A stretch of DNA of 64,000 nucleotides from Alphaproteobacteria bacterium (GCA_025924715.1 JAICHV010000001.1:84799-148798); one strand, 5' to 3'; positions 1-8,023 are shown, numbered from the stretch's first letter. Numbers and translations: made by a program. Notes: generated by a model from the letters alone, not told the origin.

Positions 1-212
1 GATACAAAGCCGCCATCGGTCACGCGATAGGTCACATACATCTCACGCCCCATATCCACCAGCCCGATTTCAGTGCCAAGGATATCGCCGCTTTCGGTGT
101 TGTAGCAGATATTCGAATAATCTCTTACCTGGCCCGGGGCGGCGGCGGCATTCCCGCCCAATCCGGCCAGCAGGACGGCGGTGATACAGCCGATCGCAAT
201 AGGACTATTCAT
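1..212 (-). CDS. Partial secreted hypothetical protein, 3' end outside window
   Basis: Only the first 70 codons are present; the frame is still open at base 1. The start ATG (212-210) overlaps the TGA of the upstream M15 peptidase gene by one base, so the two are probably translationally coupled. The N-terminus is a typical signal peptide with a hydrophobic core (IAIGCITAVLLAGLGG) and an Ala-rich cleavage region. The mature part begins with a Cys/Tyr/Asn-containing stretch that I do not recognise. It is the last visible gene of the phage lysis region, so it could be phage cargo or a host gene at the element border. Confidence 0.6.
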   Translation of the reverse strand, partial: MNSPIAIGCITAVLLAGLGGNAAAAPGQVRDYSNICYNTESGDILGTEIGLVDMGREMYVTYRVTDGGFV

Positions 213-1018
213 CAATTTCCTCCCACGTCGTCCATCACGGACGGAGTCGGGTTGGTTCTAGGGGGCGCATATTGGAAATGGGGCGGATCGACCCTGTTGA
301 ACCGGCCGCCCCAGGTAAACCCATGTGCCTGCATGATAGCACGTACCGTATCAAAATCCACGCCGCCGGGGTTGATATCGACAGCACGTCCCGCCTGATG
401 CCATGATGGTCCCTGGGCGACTGGATTTTTGCCCGGATGATCCCGTATGTATTGCTGCTCAGCGGCGCTGCGGAAACCTTTATTGATTTGAGGGACTAGT
501 CCTTTCGCGTTCATTTCCTTTATGGCCGCGGTCAATGCCGCAGCGGTGATTGGCTCAAAGGATGGATCGGTCGGGTATCTTCGGTCTGTGGAATTTACCG
601 TGTAGTTTCCACCCGCCACCATCCTTCCATTCACCAACGGTATCTGCCCCGCCGCAGCTCTTATTTGGGCGCCATTCGAGTCTGCCGTCGATTGCTCAAG
701 CCGTTTGTTCACCTCCTGCAGATATTCCGCTGAGAACGGCGAGACGGGAGCCGCCGCTACCGCCGGCCCCATACCTTGGCCGGCCATAGGTACTGCCCCG
801 CCGGCGTCCATCCCCACCGCCTGCCGTGCCGCGGCTTGAAGCAGCGGTGGCAACCCGTCAGCTGGGCCGGGCGGCGGAGCCGCTTGCTGGTTCGCGGCGT
901 ATCGGCCGAGCAGCGTGGCGGCAATTCCCGGATCGCCACCACGAGTAACGTCATTCCCGGCGGCGCCGAGCCGCGCATACAATTGCCGGCGCATATCGTC
1001 GAAGTCAAAATTTGACAT
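212..1018 (-). CDS. M15-family peptidase, probable phage endolysin
   Basis: A 268-aa protein. The last 110 residues form a D-Ala-D-Ala carboxypeptidase / L-Ala-D-Glu endopeptidase-like M15 domain: a GFRSAAEQ element, the metal-binding SWHQAGRAVDI motif (His and Asp ligands) and the closing DPPHFQ with the third ligand. The first 150 residues are Ala/Pro/Gly-rich and unlike known domains. The start is supported by a GGAGGG ribosome site 8 bases upstream. It sits downstream of the holin-like and spanin genes, which makes cell-wall cleavage during phage lysis the likely role. There is no signal peptide, so export would depend on a holin or unknown route. Confidence 0.85.
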   Translation of the reverse strand: MSNFDFDDMRRQLYARLGAAGNDVTRGGDPGIAATLLGRYAANQQAAPPPGPADGLPPLLQAAARQAVGMDAGGAVPMAGQGMGPAVAAAPVSPFSAEYLQEVNKRLEQSTADSNGAQIRAAAGQIPLVNGRMVAGGNYTVNSTDRRYPTDPSFEPITAAALTAAIKEMNAKGLVPQINKGFRSAAEQQYIRDHPGKNPVAQGPSWHQAGRAVDINPGGVDFDTVRAIMQAHGFTWGGRFNRVDPPHFQYAPPRTNPTPSVMDDVGGN

Positions 1019-1048
1019 GGCTATCCCTCCGATCCACCGCCCTGGTCA

Positions 1049-1381
1049 TCAGCGCCCACCCTCTCGCGCTTCCAGCACCGTGACGCGGTGGTCCAGCACG
1101 GTCTGTTGCTGCGCCAGGCCGTCCACCGAACCTTCCATCCGCCCCAGGCGGTCGTTCTGATCGTCCAGCCGTCCGCTGTTGCGCGCCACGGCCGCGGTGA
1201 CGCGGGTCATGCTCCGCTGCAGTTCCGACACCCCCGCCTGCAAATTGTTTCCGATCACCATCAGCAGGGTCACGATCACCGTCGCCATGATGCCGACAAA
1301 GGCGCGATAGGTCACAACCGCTCCCGGCGATTGAAAGCTGCGCATGATGCGGCCCGGCCTGTCTTCGTCCATCCATGCCAT
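1049..1381 (-). CDS. Small single-pass membrane protein with coiled coil (phage lysis region)
   Basis: A 110-aa protein with one transmembrane helix (about residues 26-46, FVGIMATVIVTLLMVIGN) followed by a 55-residue heptad-rich region (LQRSMTRVTAAVARNSGRLD onward) ending in a positively charged tail. Its ATG directly abuts the TAG of the inner-spanin gene with no spacer, so translation is coupled. The topology (TM plus long coiled coil) resembles small phage membrane proteins such as accessory holins or XhlA-like haemolysins, but I see no diagnostic motif. The position between the spanin and endolysin genes supports a lysis-cassette role. Confidence 0.65.
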   Translation of the reverse strand: MAWMDEDRPGRIMRSFQSPGAVVTYRAFVGIMATVIVTLLMVIGNNLQAGVSELQRSMTRVTAAVARNSGRLDDQNDRLGRMEGSVDGLAQQQTVLDHRVTVLEAREGGR

Positions 1382-1918
1382 CTATTGCCCCTTCGAAAGA
1401 TCGTGTTGCGCCCGGATCCAATCCTGCAGCGCGGTCAATTGTGCGGCGCAGACGTCATAGGCGCCGTCGTTCCAGACGCCGGCTTGGGCAACTTCAGAGA
1501 GTGCAATTCCGGAGGACGCGTCATCAGTTCCGCAGGTGCCATCGGGTACGGGGTCATGGACGCCGGCGTTGAACAGGCGGACAAAGCCGCAAGGCACGGG
1601 ATAAGCAATATCGATCTCGGGCGTGACATGAACAGGAACCTCCTCAAGCAAATGGTTGGTGGCGGTGGTATCGGCCAGCCGCACCGCCTCGTAATTCACC
1701 GCGATGGTGTAGGTGATATTGGCTTGATGCTCGACCAGCCGAACGGCCTGCCGCGCGGCGCCCAATTCGGCCGCGGCCGCGCGCCACGCCATCACCCGCC
1801 AGGTGCCGCCCGCGCCAATGATTCCGGCCACCGCCGCCACGGCGGCATAGCCATAAATCCCGCCAAGGGCTTTGCCCGCGGCGTTCCACAAGCCTGCCAA
1901 CATTTTCAAACTTCCCAT
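1382..1918 (-). CDS. Rz-like inner-membrane spanin subunit
   Basis: About 178 aa from the ATG at 1918. A GTG at 1960 and an ATG at 1903, the latter preceded by GGGAAG, are alternative starts. An N-terminal TM segment (IYGYAAVAAVAGIIGAGG) is followed by an alpha-helical periplasmic region. The C-terminal part has the PCGFVRLFNAGVHDP ... SGIALSEVA pattern seen in alphaproteobacterial phage Rz-type proteins. Decisive support is the lipoprotein gene nested in another frame inside it (1435-1629), the classic Rz/Rz1 arrangement. The pair would bridge inner and outer membranes at the last step of lysis. Confidence 0.75.
   Translation of the reverse strand: MGSLKMLAGLWNAAGKALGGIYGYAAVAAVAGIIGAGGTWRVMAWRAAAAELGAARQAVRLVEHQANITYTIAVNYEAVRLADTTATNHLLEEVPVHVTPEIDIAYPVPCGFVRLFNAGVHDPVPDGTCGTDDASSGIALSEVAQAGVWNDGAYDVCAAQLTALQDWIRAQHDLSKGQ
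1435..1629 (-). CDS. Rz1-like outer-membrane spanin lipoprotein, nested in the Rz-like gene
   Basis: A 64-aa ORF lying wholly inside the inner-spanin gene in a different frame of the same strand. It starts with a lipoprotein signal (MSRPRSILLIPCLAAL) ending in the lipobox LSAC, so Cys19 would be lipidated. The mature 46-residue peptide is rich in Pro and Ser/Thr, as Rz1 proteins are. A near-perfect GAGGAGG ribosome site lies 9 bases before the ATG, inside the Rz coding sequence, which argues that the frame is translated and not a chance shadow. An in-frame TTG at 1647 is a less likely start. Confidence 0.8.
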   Translation of the reverse strand: MSRPRSILLIPCLAALSACSTPASMTPYPMAPAELMTRPPELHSLKLPKPASGTTAPMTSAPHN

Positions 1919-1980
1919 GGAATGAGTTTGCGGTTGCGCGGCACCCGAAGCCCCGAGCACCTATTGGCGAGGGGCTGCAT

Positions 1981-2226
1981 TCAGGGCTCGCGTTTGGGCG
2001 CGAATTTGGCCGCCTGCTCCGAAACGATGAACCCACCCAGCCATTTGATCAGGTCTGCGGCACGGTCCTGACTTGCCTGCAGCACCGGCACCGCGGCCGC
2101 ATCCACCGCATGGAAGCACAGAAGAACGGCAATCCCCACGAACAACGCCACGAACACAAAAAACGCCGCGCGTTTGGAGCTGTAGCAGCCATCGATATCC
2201 TGAAAGATCTGGTGAAGGAACGCCAT
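1981..2226 (-). CDS. Holin-like small membrane protein
   Basis: An 81-aa protein with one clear TM helix (RAAFFVFVALFVGIAVLLCF) after a short polar N-terminus, then a second weaker hydrophobic/amphipathic segment (ADLIKWLGGFIVSEQ) and a basic tail (KFAPKREP). The size, one-to-two TM topology and charged C-terminus match small phage holins. It is the first gene of the lysis run (holin, spanins, coiled-coil protein, endolysin). A GTG two codons upstream of the ATG is an alternative start. The holin call rests on context and topology, not on a recognised family. Confidence 0.55.
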   Translation of the reverse strand: MAFLHQIFQDIDGCYSSKRAAFFVFVALFVGIAVLLCFHAVDAAAVPVLQASQDRAADLIKWLGGFIVSEQAAKFAPKREP

Positions 2227-2355
2227 GGACACCCCGCAAGCAGATAATTTCCTTTACGACCCAATCGAAAGACCTTATCAATTGCCCGCAACTTCAAACC
2301 GACTTCCGGCCTCTGCAGCCGGCGGCACGCTGGATCCGGCACTTTAGAAACGCGC

Positions 2356-3528
2356 ATGAAAATCGGCATCTACACGACAGGCGTGCCGGAGAGTCTGGGC
2401 GGCGGCTTCGTTCTTCGCGACGATCTGGAGCGGGCCGCGGCCGCCTTGAATGGGCGCCATCGCTTCGAATTGGTGACCACGCCACCACCCGATCCGGTTG
2501 CCGATCTCAGATTTCCGGTTCGGCCGGTTCGCAAATTTTGCCGGATGGTCGGCATACCTTATGAAACCAAATATATCGTCACACCGCCTCGACAACGATT
2601 AGAAGCCGAAATACTGCGCCGCAAATTTGATCTGCTTTGGTTCAATAATTTTGACCCGCTTTATCTGGACGTGCCGTACATTTTCAATATCTTCGACCTA
2701 CAGCACCGGGTGCAAACGTTTTTCCCGGAAGTCAGCCATGGCGGCCAGTGGCGAATCCGCGAACAAGTTTATGCCGAAGCGGCCCAGCGTGCTGCCATCG
2801 TAACGGTCGGTTCGGAGGAAGCAAAAAGGCAGGTGGGCTATTTCTATGGTGTTTTACCCGAAAACATCTACGTTCTGCCTTTTCCCACCCCGCAAAAAGC
2901 CATCGACATCGCCACCGGAAAACTGACTGTGGAAGCCACGCGCGACGTCCGGAAGAAATATGCGATTAAAAATGACTTTTTGTTCTATCCGGCGCAGTTC
3001 TGGTCACACAAAAATCACATCAATCTTCTGCATGCGTTGAAAATCCTCAAGGCGCAGCGTGGGCGTGACATTTCCCTGGTGCTTACCGGCAGCGATCACG
3101 GCAATCGCAGCCATGTCGAGGCGGTCTGTCACGGGCTAGAGCTTGACGATGCTGTTCATTTTTGCGGCTTCGTGCCCTATGAGGATATTCTCGCCTTTTA
3201 TCGGGAGGCGCGGGCACTGGCCTTTTTGAGTTTCCAGGGACCGGAAAACTTACCACCGCTCGAAGCCATGGCGCTTGGATGTCCGGTTATCCTGTCCGAT
3301 ATCACCGGCGCGCGAGCCGTGAACGGCCAGGCTCCCGTCTACGTCGATCCGCGCCGCCCTGCTTCCATCGCCGACGGCGTTGAATTCGTGCTGGATAATC
3401 CGGAACGAATTGGCAGCCAGGTCGCGCTGGGGCGGGAGTTCGCCCTCGGTAACAGTGCCGGCAAATATCTGGAGAATTTCCAGGCCATGCTCGACGAATT
3501 CGAGCCCTACCGATGCAGCTGGTCTTGA
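2356..3528 (+). CDS. Family 4 (GT-B) glycosyltransferase
   Basis: A 390-aa GT4-type glycosyltransferase. The N-terminal Rossmann half (MKIGIYTTGVPESLGGGFV) holds the acceptor side. The C-terminal half has LFYPAQFWSHKNHINLLHAL (donor-side loop), LVLTGSDHGN, a FCGFVPYEDILAFYREA stretch and the ENLPPLEAMALGCPVILSD region with the E-x7-E-type nucleotide-sugar motif. It would transfer a sugar from a nucleotide donor to a surface glycan or another acceptor. It lies on the plus strand between minus-strand phage lysis and tail genes, and its codons are visibly AT-richer than the chromosome around it (one counted 60-base line is 50 percent GC). This suggests a transferred cargo gene, possibly altering the host surface. 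Confidence 0.85.
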   Translation: MKIGIYTTGVPESLGGGFVLRDDLERAAAALNGRHRFELVTTPPPDPVADLRFPVRPVRKFCRMVGIPYETKYIVTPPRQRLEAEILRRKFDLLWFNNFDPLYLDVPYIFNIFDLQHRVQTFFPEVSHGGQWRIREQVYAEAAQRAAIVTVGSEEAKRQVGYFYGVLPENIYVLPFPTPQKAIDIATGKLTVEATRDVRKKYAIKNDFLFYPAQFWSHKNHINLLHALKILKAQRGRDISLVLTGSDHGNRSHVEAVCHGLELDDAVHFCGFVPYEDILAFYREARALAFLSFQGPENLPPLEAMALGCPVILSDITGARAVNGQAPVYVDPRRPASIADGVEFVLDNPERIGSQVALGREFALGNSAGKYLENFQAMLDEFEPYRCSWS

Positions 3529-3732
3529 GCAATTGCGGGACCAGCTTTCATTGCCGGCCGGGATCGGGCCGAAATTGCCCATGGCTTCCAAAGCTGGATT
3601 GTTCAACCCTGGCCCGCGCCCGCTATATAATAGCGCCCGCGATGGGCTTTCCATCCTCTAGCATCCGGGGATGAGCTGGGATGTAGGTGAACATCAGGGC
3701 TGCGCTTCCAGGCCAATTCCTTAGCCGGCCTG

Positions 3733-4038
3733 TTAATCGGCAGGCGGCGGTTTCCAAGCCAGTTGGCAGACAGCAAAAATGGTTTGCCAATCATCATCGC
3801 TGCAATGCTCAAAGCCAAGATCGTCAGCCGAGAGGTCAAGTTGCCTGCGAAGATATGGAAGATCGGACGGAATGTCTGCATTCGCGCCAACGTAGCGCGG
3901 TATAACAAGAATGTGTCCTTCCGCGCCCTTTTGTTCGACGCCATCTACGAAGGTTGATTTGCTAAATAAACAGAGAACCGAACCGTCTTCTTGCGATGGT
4001 TGCGTCGAACGTAGGATGAATTTTTTTCCGATTGTCAT
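3733..4038 (-). CDS. Hypothetical protein coupled to phage tail-fibre gene
   Basis: A 101-aa acidic protein starting MTIGKKFILR. Its ATG overlaps the TGA of the terminase/tail-fibre fusion gene (ATGA), a tight coupling typical of a tail fibre followed by its assembly or accessory gene. No domain is recognised. The sequence is globular with several Trp/Asp-rich stretches (EHCSDDDWQTIFAVCQLAW). A longer version starting at 4071 would overlap the upstream gene by 37 bases and is less likely. A tail-fibre chaperone or decoration protein is possible from position only. Confidence 0.55.
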   Translation of the reverse strand: MTIGKKFILRSTQPSQEDGSVLCLFSKSTFVDGVEQKGAEGHILVIPRYVGANADIPSDLPYLRRQLDLSADDLGFEHCSDDDWQTIFAVCQLAWKPPPAD

Positions 4039-5423
4039 AGCGGCACACTCCCAATTAAGTACATACGCCAAGTGGAAAACACAGAATTAGCAGGCTGCGT
4101 GCCACCAGCGTCTCTAAATGTGCCGGTTGTGGCGTTTTGGTTTGCACTAAGGTACATTAATGCGCCTCCCCAAGACCCATTGGTGAAATTGATAGGCGTA
4201 TACCATCCGGCGACCGCGAACGTGTTTGATTTCGATGTAAAAGGAAGACCTGCGAGCGCAGCACCGTTTCCGTTCGCAGTGGACGGATATGTGAGTTCCC
4301 CCCAAAACAAATAGAAAGTAGCATGTTTTCGATAAACGAAATTAGTGGTCAACGACAAGCTCGCGCCGCTATTATCTGTCGGCGTAAAGGTACCGCTTGT
4401 AAACTCGCTACTAGCGGCAGGGTTTATCAGTTCCCACCGCGTATTCGCCAGATTGTAGCGGAGGATGATTTCTGCCAGGGCTGCGGGGATATCGCCCACT
4501 GCTAAAGGCGCGCCACCCTTCTTTGTGATAGTGTGCGCCGTGAGCCCATTTGGCGCGAATGTCGGGGCTGTGGTGGCGTTGGCCGCGCTTGCTCGCACGA
4601 AGCAGAATTGCCCGTCCCCAAGGGCCGTAAGGGCTGGGGAATAGGTTGCGGTAATGGCGTCGGCAGTCCCGCCAGCAGCTACCCAATTGATGGTGCCAGC
4701 TTGTAGCCCTGGAATGCAATTTTGCCCGACAGGCGCCCCCGTGACTGGAGACTGGCTGATCGAAATCACCAGACTCTCATTCGCCAGCGATCCCGAATCC
4801 CAGGTGTAATTGACCGTCGTATTCGGCGCGCTGTAGGAGCTGGACGATATCGACCCATAGATCGTACCCGTGGTCGCGCCCACCGCCCGCACCCGCCTCC
4901 CCGCATGATACACCGCGGTCACATTCGCTCCCGCCACGATGGTCGAAGTCGCCGAGGCATAGGCATGCGCCACCGGCCCATCCCCGATCCCGTACGCAAA
5001 CCACACCAGGTCATTGGCCATGCTCCGCATATCGGCCAGCACCTGGCGGGCGCTGTTGTTCACCGCGCGATCCTGCATGCCCGTAAAAATGATCAGCCCA
5101 CCGCCCGGGGTCTCGATCCGATCCTTGAACACGCGAAATTCTCTGCTGGCGCCCAGCGTCTTGATTTTGTGCTCGATCAGCCGCTTGCTCGATTGCGCCA
5201 GAGTCTTTTGCACCTCGCGAATGCACACCGCCAGCAACCCGCGCTGCTGCAGGCAATCCTCCACCAATTGCTCGCCGAAAAAATGCGACTTGCCGCTGCC
5301 CCGCCCGCCATAGGCGCCCTTGTACCGCGCCGGCATCAGCAGCGGCGCAAACACGCGGGCGATATTACGTTTTTGGATCAACAAGGGTGCGCTCGATACG
5401 ATAAGACGTGGCGGCCGGCCCAT
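4035..5423 (-). pseudogene. In-frame fusion of large terminase N-terminus to tail-fibre C-terminus
   Basis: One 462-codon frame encodes two unrelated phage proteins. Residues 1-118 are the start of a terminase large subunit: the Walker A loop GGRGSGKS (39-46), then CIREVQKTLAQSSKRLIEHK and the IIFTGMQD strand. In intact terminases this strand is followed by Walker B and the nuclease domain. Here, from about residue 119 (near base 5070), it switches to a tail-fibre sequence (NSARQVLADMRSM, YHAGRRVRAVGATTGTIYG, then Gly/Ser/Thr/Asn-rich repeats to a GLPFTSKSNTF tip-like domain). The portal, capsid, tail and remaining terminase genes normally in between are gone, so packaging cannot work. The frame is open, so a chimeric protein may still be made. 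Confidence 0.85.
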
Positions 5424-5610
5424 CGGGCTCGATCAGGGCGCTCGCCATGTCGGGCAGACATTTGCGAAGCAGGATTTCGGCCGCCCGTATCTGGGTTGCG
5501 GTCATCTCCGCCTTGCCCTTCACATGCGCCGCCAGGCATTCGATGATCTGCTCGGCCTTGATCTTCTGGCGCAAAGCCGCGCCTTCCTTGGAAGCGTTCC
5601 GCGCGGGCAT
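5365..5610 (-). CDS. Phage terminase small subunit
   Basis: An 81-aa helical protein with the pattern of phage DNA-packaging small subunits: ALRQKIKAEQIIECLAAHVKG, then MTATQIRAAEILLRKCLPD, then a short polar tail. Such proteins recognise the packaging site and load the large subunit on DNA. Its end overlaps the start of the terminase fusion gene by 59 bases in another frame, the normal terS-terL arrangement, and its start lies 3 bases after the stop of the winged-helix gene. With the large subunit truncated it has no working partner here. Confidence 0.8.
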   Translation of the reverse strand: MPARNASKEGAALRQKIKAEQIIECLAAHVKGKAEMTATQIRAAEILLRKCLPDMASALIEPDGPAATSYRIERTLVDPKT

Positions 5611-5613
5611 GGC

Positions 5614-6018
5614 TTACCCCACATGCGAACTGCAGGTTCGCTCACCGGTCAGCCGGTACCCACGCCCCCAAACCGTCTCGATGGCAAAGCCGGTGTCCTT
5701 CAACTTGCGCCGCAGCCGGCAGATATAAACATCCACCACCTTGGGCATCGGCTCGCTGTCCCAGCCATGATGAAATGCCGCCGCGTCGAGCAGCGCCCCG
5801 CGATTGACCGGTTGCCCCAACCGCCGCTTCAGCAGCGCGAACAGGCTGCTCTCGTTGGGGGTTAGCCGCACACCCGGCAACACGTCTTCCCCCGCCGGCT
5901 CCATGTAACCGCGGCACAAAAGGCTGATCTGCTCGCTCAGCTTGTCGACTTCCGGATCCCGCGCCCGCCCGCGCAGCCGCTCCAGCAGAACTTCCACCTG
6001 ATCATGCGCCGATTGCAT
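5614..6018 (-). CDS. Stand-alone OmpR/PhoB-type winged-helix DNA-binding protein
   Basis: A 134-aa protein with no receiver domain. Residues 50-125 form a Trans_reg_C-like winged helix: LTPNESSLFALLKRRLGQPV, MPKVVDVYICRLRRKLK (recognition helix) and the wing ETVWGRGYRL. The first 45 residues (MQSAHDQVEVLLERLRGRA) look like a helical dimerisation segment. The ATG at 6018 has a GGGAGAG site just upstream, so I chose it over an earlier start. It precedes terS, a place where phages often keep a late-gene regulator. It could equally be a host-like regulator captured by the phage. Confidence 0.75.
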   Translation of the reverse strand: MQSAHDQVEVLLERLRGRARDPEVDKLSEQISLLCRGYMEPAGEDVLPGVRLTPNESSLFALLKRRLGQPVNRGALLDAAAFHHGWDSEPMPKVVDVYICRLRRKLKDTGFAIETVWGRGYRLTGERTCSSHVG

Positions 6019-6304
6019 GCGGCTCTCCCAACGGTTGTTTGAATGGCTGAGCGGGCGAAGATTCGGCGGCGCCTTGCACGCAACCGGCTTTACGCGACAC
6101 GTCGCTGAAATGGAAAACCCGCTCTGGCGGGGCGTCTGGCGCAATCATGCACCGTAGGAAAATTGATGCGCCGCTTTTAGAGCAAGGTCAAACGCAACCC
6201 GCTTCTTATGCACAAACCATCCGACCTGCGGCGCGCCCACCACAAAGCATTGCGGCGCGCCCCCTTGCAGGAACGCGCCGCTTGCGCCGAAAACAGATCC
6301 AATC

Positions 6305-6541
6305 TTACGGGTTCGTGCCCGTGGTGGCGGCGCTCTTGTCGCTGCCGTTATTGGCCAGCAGCACGATGCCGGCGATCACCGCGCCCGCACCCAGAACATA
6401 GAGAAGGGTGTTATCGCCACGCTGCGCCTGCTGCACGCCGGCCGGCTTGCCGGGGGCCAGGGGCCCGGTGGCGACGTCGGCCGCCATGACGCTGCTGGTG
6501 CACAAACAAGCGGCAATCGCTGAGACAAATAACAGGCGCAT
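6305..6541 (-). CDS. Small exported membrane protein, tandem paralogue 1
   Basis: A 78-aa protein with a signal peptide (MRLLFVSAIAACLCTSSVMA), a short polar linker containing GPLAPGKPAG, one TM helix (LLYVLGAGAVIAGIVLLA) and a short Ser/Thr/Asn tail. It is clearly related to the next gene (6642-6902) in all three parts, so the two arose by tandem duplication. The family is not recognised. One TM after a cleaved signal suggests an inner-membrane protein with its tail in the cytoplasm. Confidence 0.65.
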   Translation of the reverse strand: MRLLFVSAIAACLCTSSVMAADVATGPLAPGKPAGVQQAQRGDNTLLYVLGAGAVIAGIVLLANNGSDKSAATTGTNP

Positions 6542-6641
6542 AATAAAATCCCCCGAATCAATCGACCCACCATACCCCAAACAGGGTAAATGAAAGTCTT
6601 AATTCGGACAGGAGGCGCCCAAAAGGCCTCTGCGTCCCCCG

Positions 6642-6902
6642 TCAGGGGTTGGTACCAGATGTGGTGCCGGAGGTGGTGGTGCCGGTCGGATGGTCATTGC
6701 CGCCATTGCTGGCCACCAGGACGATGCCCGCGATGACGACACCCGCGCCCAGTATATAAAGTATCGTGTTATCGCCGCTTTGAGCCTTCACAACGCCAGC
6801 CGGTTTGCCAGGGGCCAAAGGCCCAACGGCGCCGGCGCCGTCGGCCATGACGCCGGTTGCAGACAAACAAGCCGCCAGAATAGCGGAAATAAGAACGCGC
6901 AT
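6642..6902 (-). CDS. Small exported membrane protein, tandem paralogue 2
   Basis: An 86-aa paralogue of the neighbouring 6305-6541 gene with the same order: signal peptide (MRVLISAILAACLSATGVMA), GPLAPGKPAG linker, AQSGDNTILYILGAG leading into the TM helix, and a Thr/Gly-rich tail longer than in paralogue 1. The ATG at 6902 has a GGAG site 6 bases upstream; an earlier in-frame start at 6959 would spoil the signal peptide. The two genes are about 100 bases apart on the same strand and could be one transcript. Function unknown. Confidence 0.65.
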   Translation of the reverse strand: MRVLISAILAACLSATGVMADGAGAVGPLAPGKPAGVVKAQSGDNTILYILGAGVVIAGIVLVASNGGNDHPTGTTTSGTTSGTNP

Positions 6903-7018
6903 ATGATCTCCATGGGGGGCCCCACGCGAACAACCCACGGTCGCGGACTTGGTTCCCACATTAAAATGGCTACCCGGCGCATTATGCAGGACTGTGACAA
7001 AGACTCGACACCCGCCGG

Positions 7019-8023
7019 TCAGGGGCCCGAACGTTCGATCGCCAAGGTCAAATCCCCGATCTCTTCCAGGATTCGCCCCCGCCTTTCCCGGTTAAGGGAT
7101 TCGATGAAGAAGCCGACCAGCAGCGCCGCGGCCATGCCGCTCAGCAGGAAGAGCGGCCTGGTGCCGCCAAAGTTCTTTTGCAGCGTCAGCACCGGCGGCA
7201 CGAACCACAGCCACCACACCAGACACCGTATCCGATGCTGCCGCGCCATTTGCTCCTGGAACATACACCGCAGTCCTGAAAAGCTGGCACGCATGGGCGC
7301 CGGACGAACTGCGCCGTCGACCAACAGATAAAGTGCGGCCATCAGATAGGCGGGCGTGGCAAACGGCATGCGCGCCAGAATGATCGACGCCGACACCAGT
7401 GCCAGGATCTCGACAAGATTGCGCCGCGCGACCCGCCGCTCGAACAGCCGGTAATCGGATCGCACTTCGTCCACCGAAAGCTCGCGCCGGATGCCGCGGT
7501 TTCCGCGATCGCCCCAACGCACCAAAGCCGTCCGCACCAGACACAGCAGCGGCACCATATAAGGGCCCAAAAACGTGAAATAAGGCATCTCCGACAAGCC
7601 CGGCTTGACCGCATGCGCCGCCACCAACCCGGCAAGCTCCGCCGCACCACCCGCCGCCAGAACCGCCTCGATCATGGCCAGCCGCGGCGAGGGCCGGCCG
7701 CCGCTTTGGTAGGCGCCGCCCAGCACCATCAAAGCCAGGATCGACGCGGTCAGTGCGGCCGCTTCCTGCCGGGAAGAAAACCCGAGCATCAGCGTAAACA
7801 GCAATATGCCTTTGACCGCCAGCACGGGGAAATCCAGATTGCGCCGCGCCTGGCTGGCGACGATGAAGACGATCGCGCCCAGCGCATCGCAGACATATTG
7901 GCTTGGCCCGCGATACAATTCCCACAAATCGCCGGCGACGCTTTCGCGCGCGGCAGGGGGAATCAAAAACAGAACGACATTTTCCAAACCGGGAGGCGGA
8001 CCGTTCAGCGCCCGGCCTTCCAT
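7019..8023 (-). CDS. Multi-pass membrane protein coupled to PadR regulator
   Basis: A 334-aa protein with about seven or eight hydrophobic segments (for example VKGILLFTLMLGF, LTASILALMVLGG, LVEILALVSASIILA, FLLSGMAAALLVGFF) and a charged middle region (VDEVRSDYRLFERRVARRN). The N-terminus (LFLIPPAARESVAGDLWELY) resembles the short helical prefix found on permeases that are paired with PadR regulators. The start overlaps the end of the PadR gene by 19 bases, so the two are one operon. It faces away from the ABC exporter operon controlled from the same region. The specific function is unknown. Confidence 0.65.
   Translation of the reverse strand: MEGRALNGPPPGLENVVLFLIPPAARESVAGDLWELYRGPSQYVCDALGAIVFIVASQARRNLDFPVLAVKGILLFTLMLGFSSRQEAAALTASILALMVLGGAYQSGGRPSPRLAMIEAVLAAGGAAELAGLVAAHAVKPGLSEMPYFTFLGPYMVPLLCLVRTALVRWGDRGNRGIRRELSVDEVRSDYRLFERRVARRNLVEILALVSASIILARMPFATPAYLMAALYLLVDGAVRPAPMRASFSGLRCMFQEQMARQHRIRCLVWWLWFVPPVLTLQKNFGGTRPLFLLSGMAAALLVGFFIESLNRERRGRILEEIGDLTLAIERSGP

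Noticed and set aside
3610..3660. Short inverted repeat around TATATAAT between two GCGCCCGC words
   Set aside because: The stem is only about 6 bases and no gene starts there; it could be a promoter remnant but nothing supports it.
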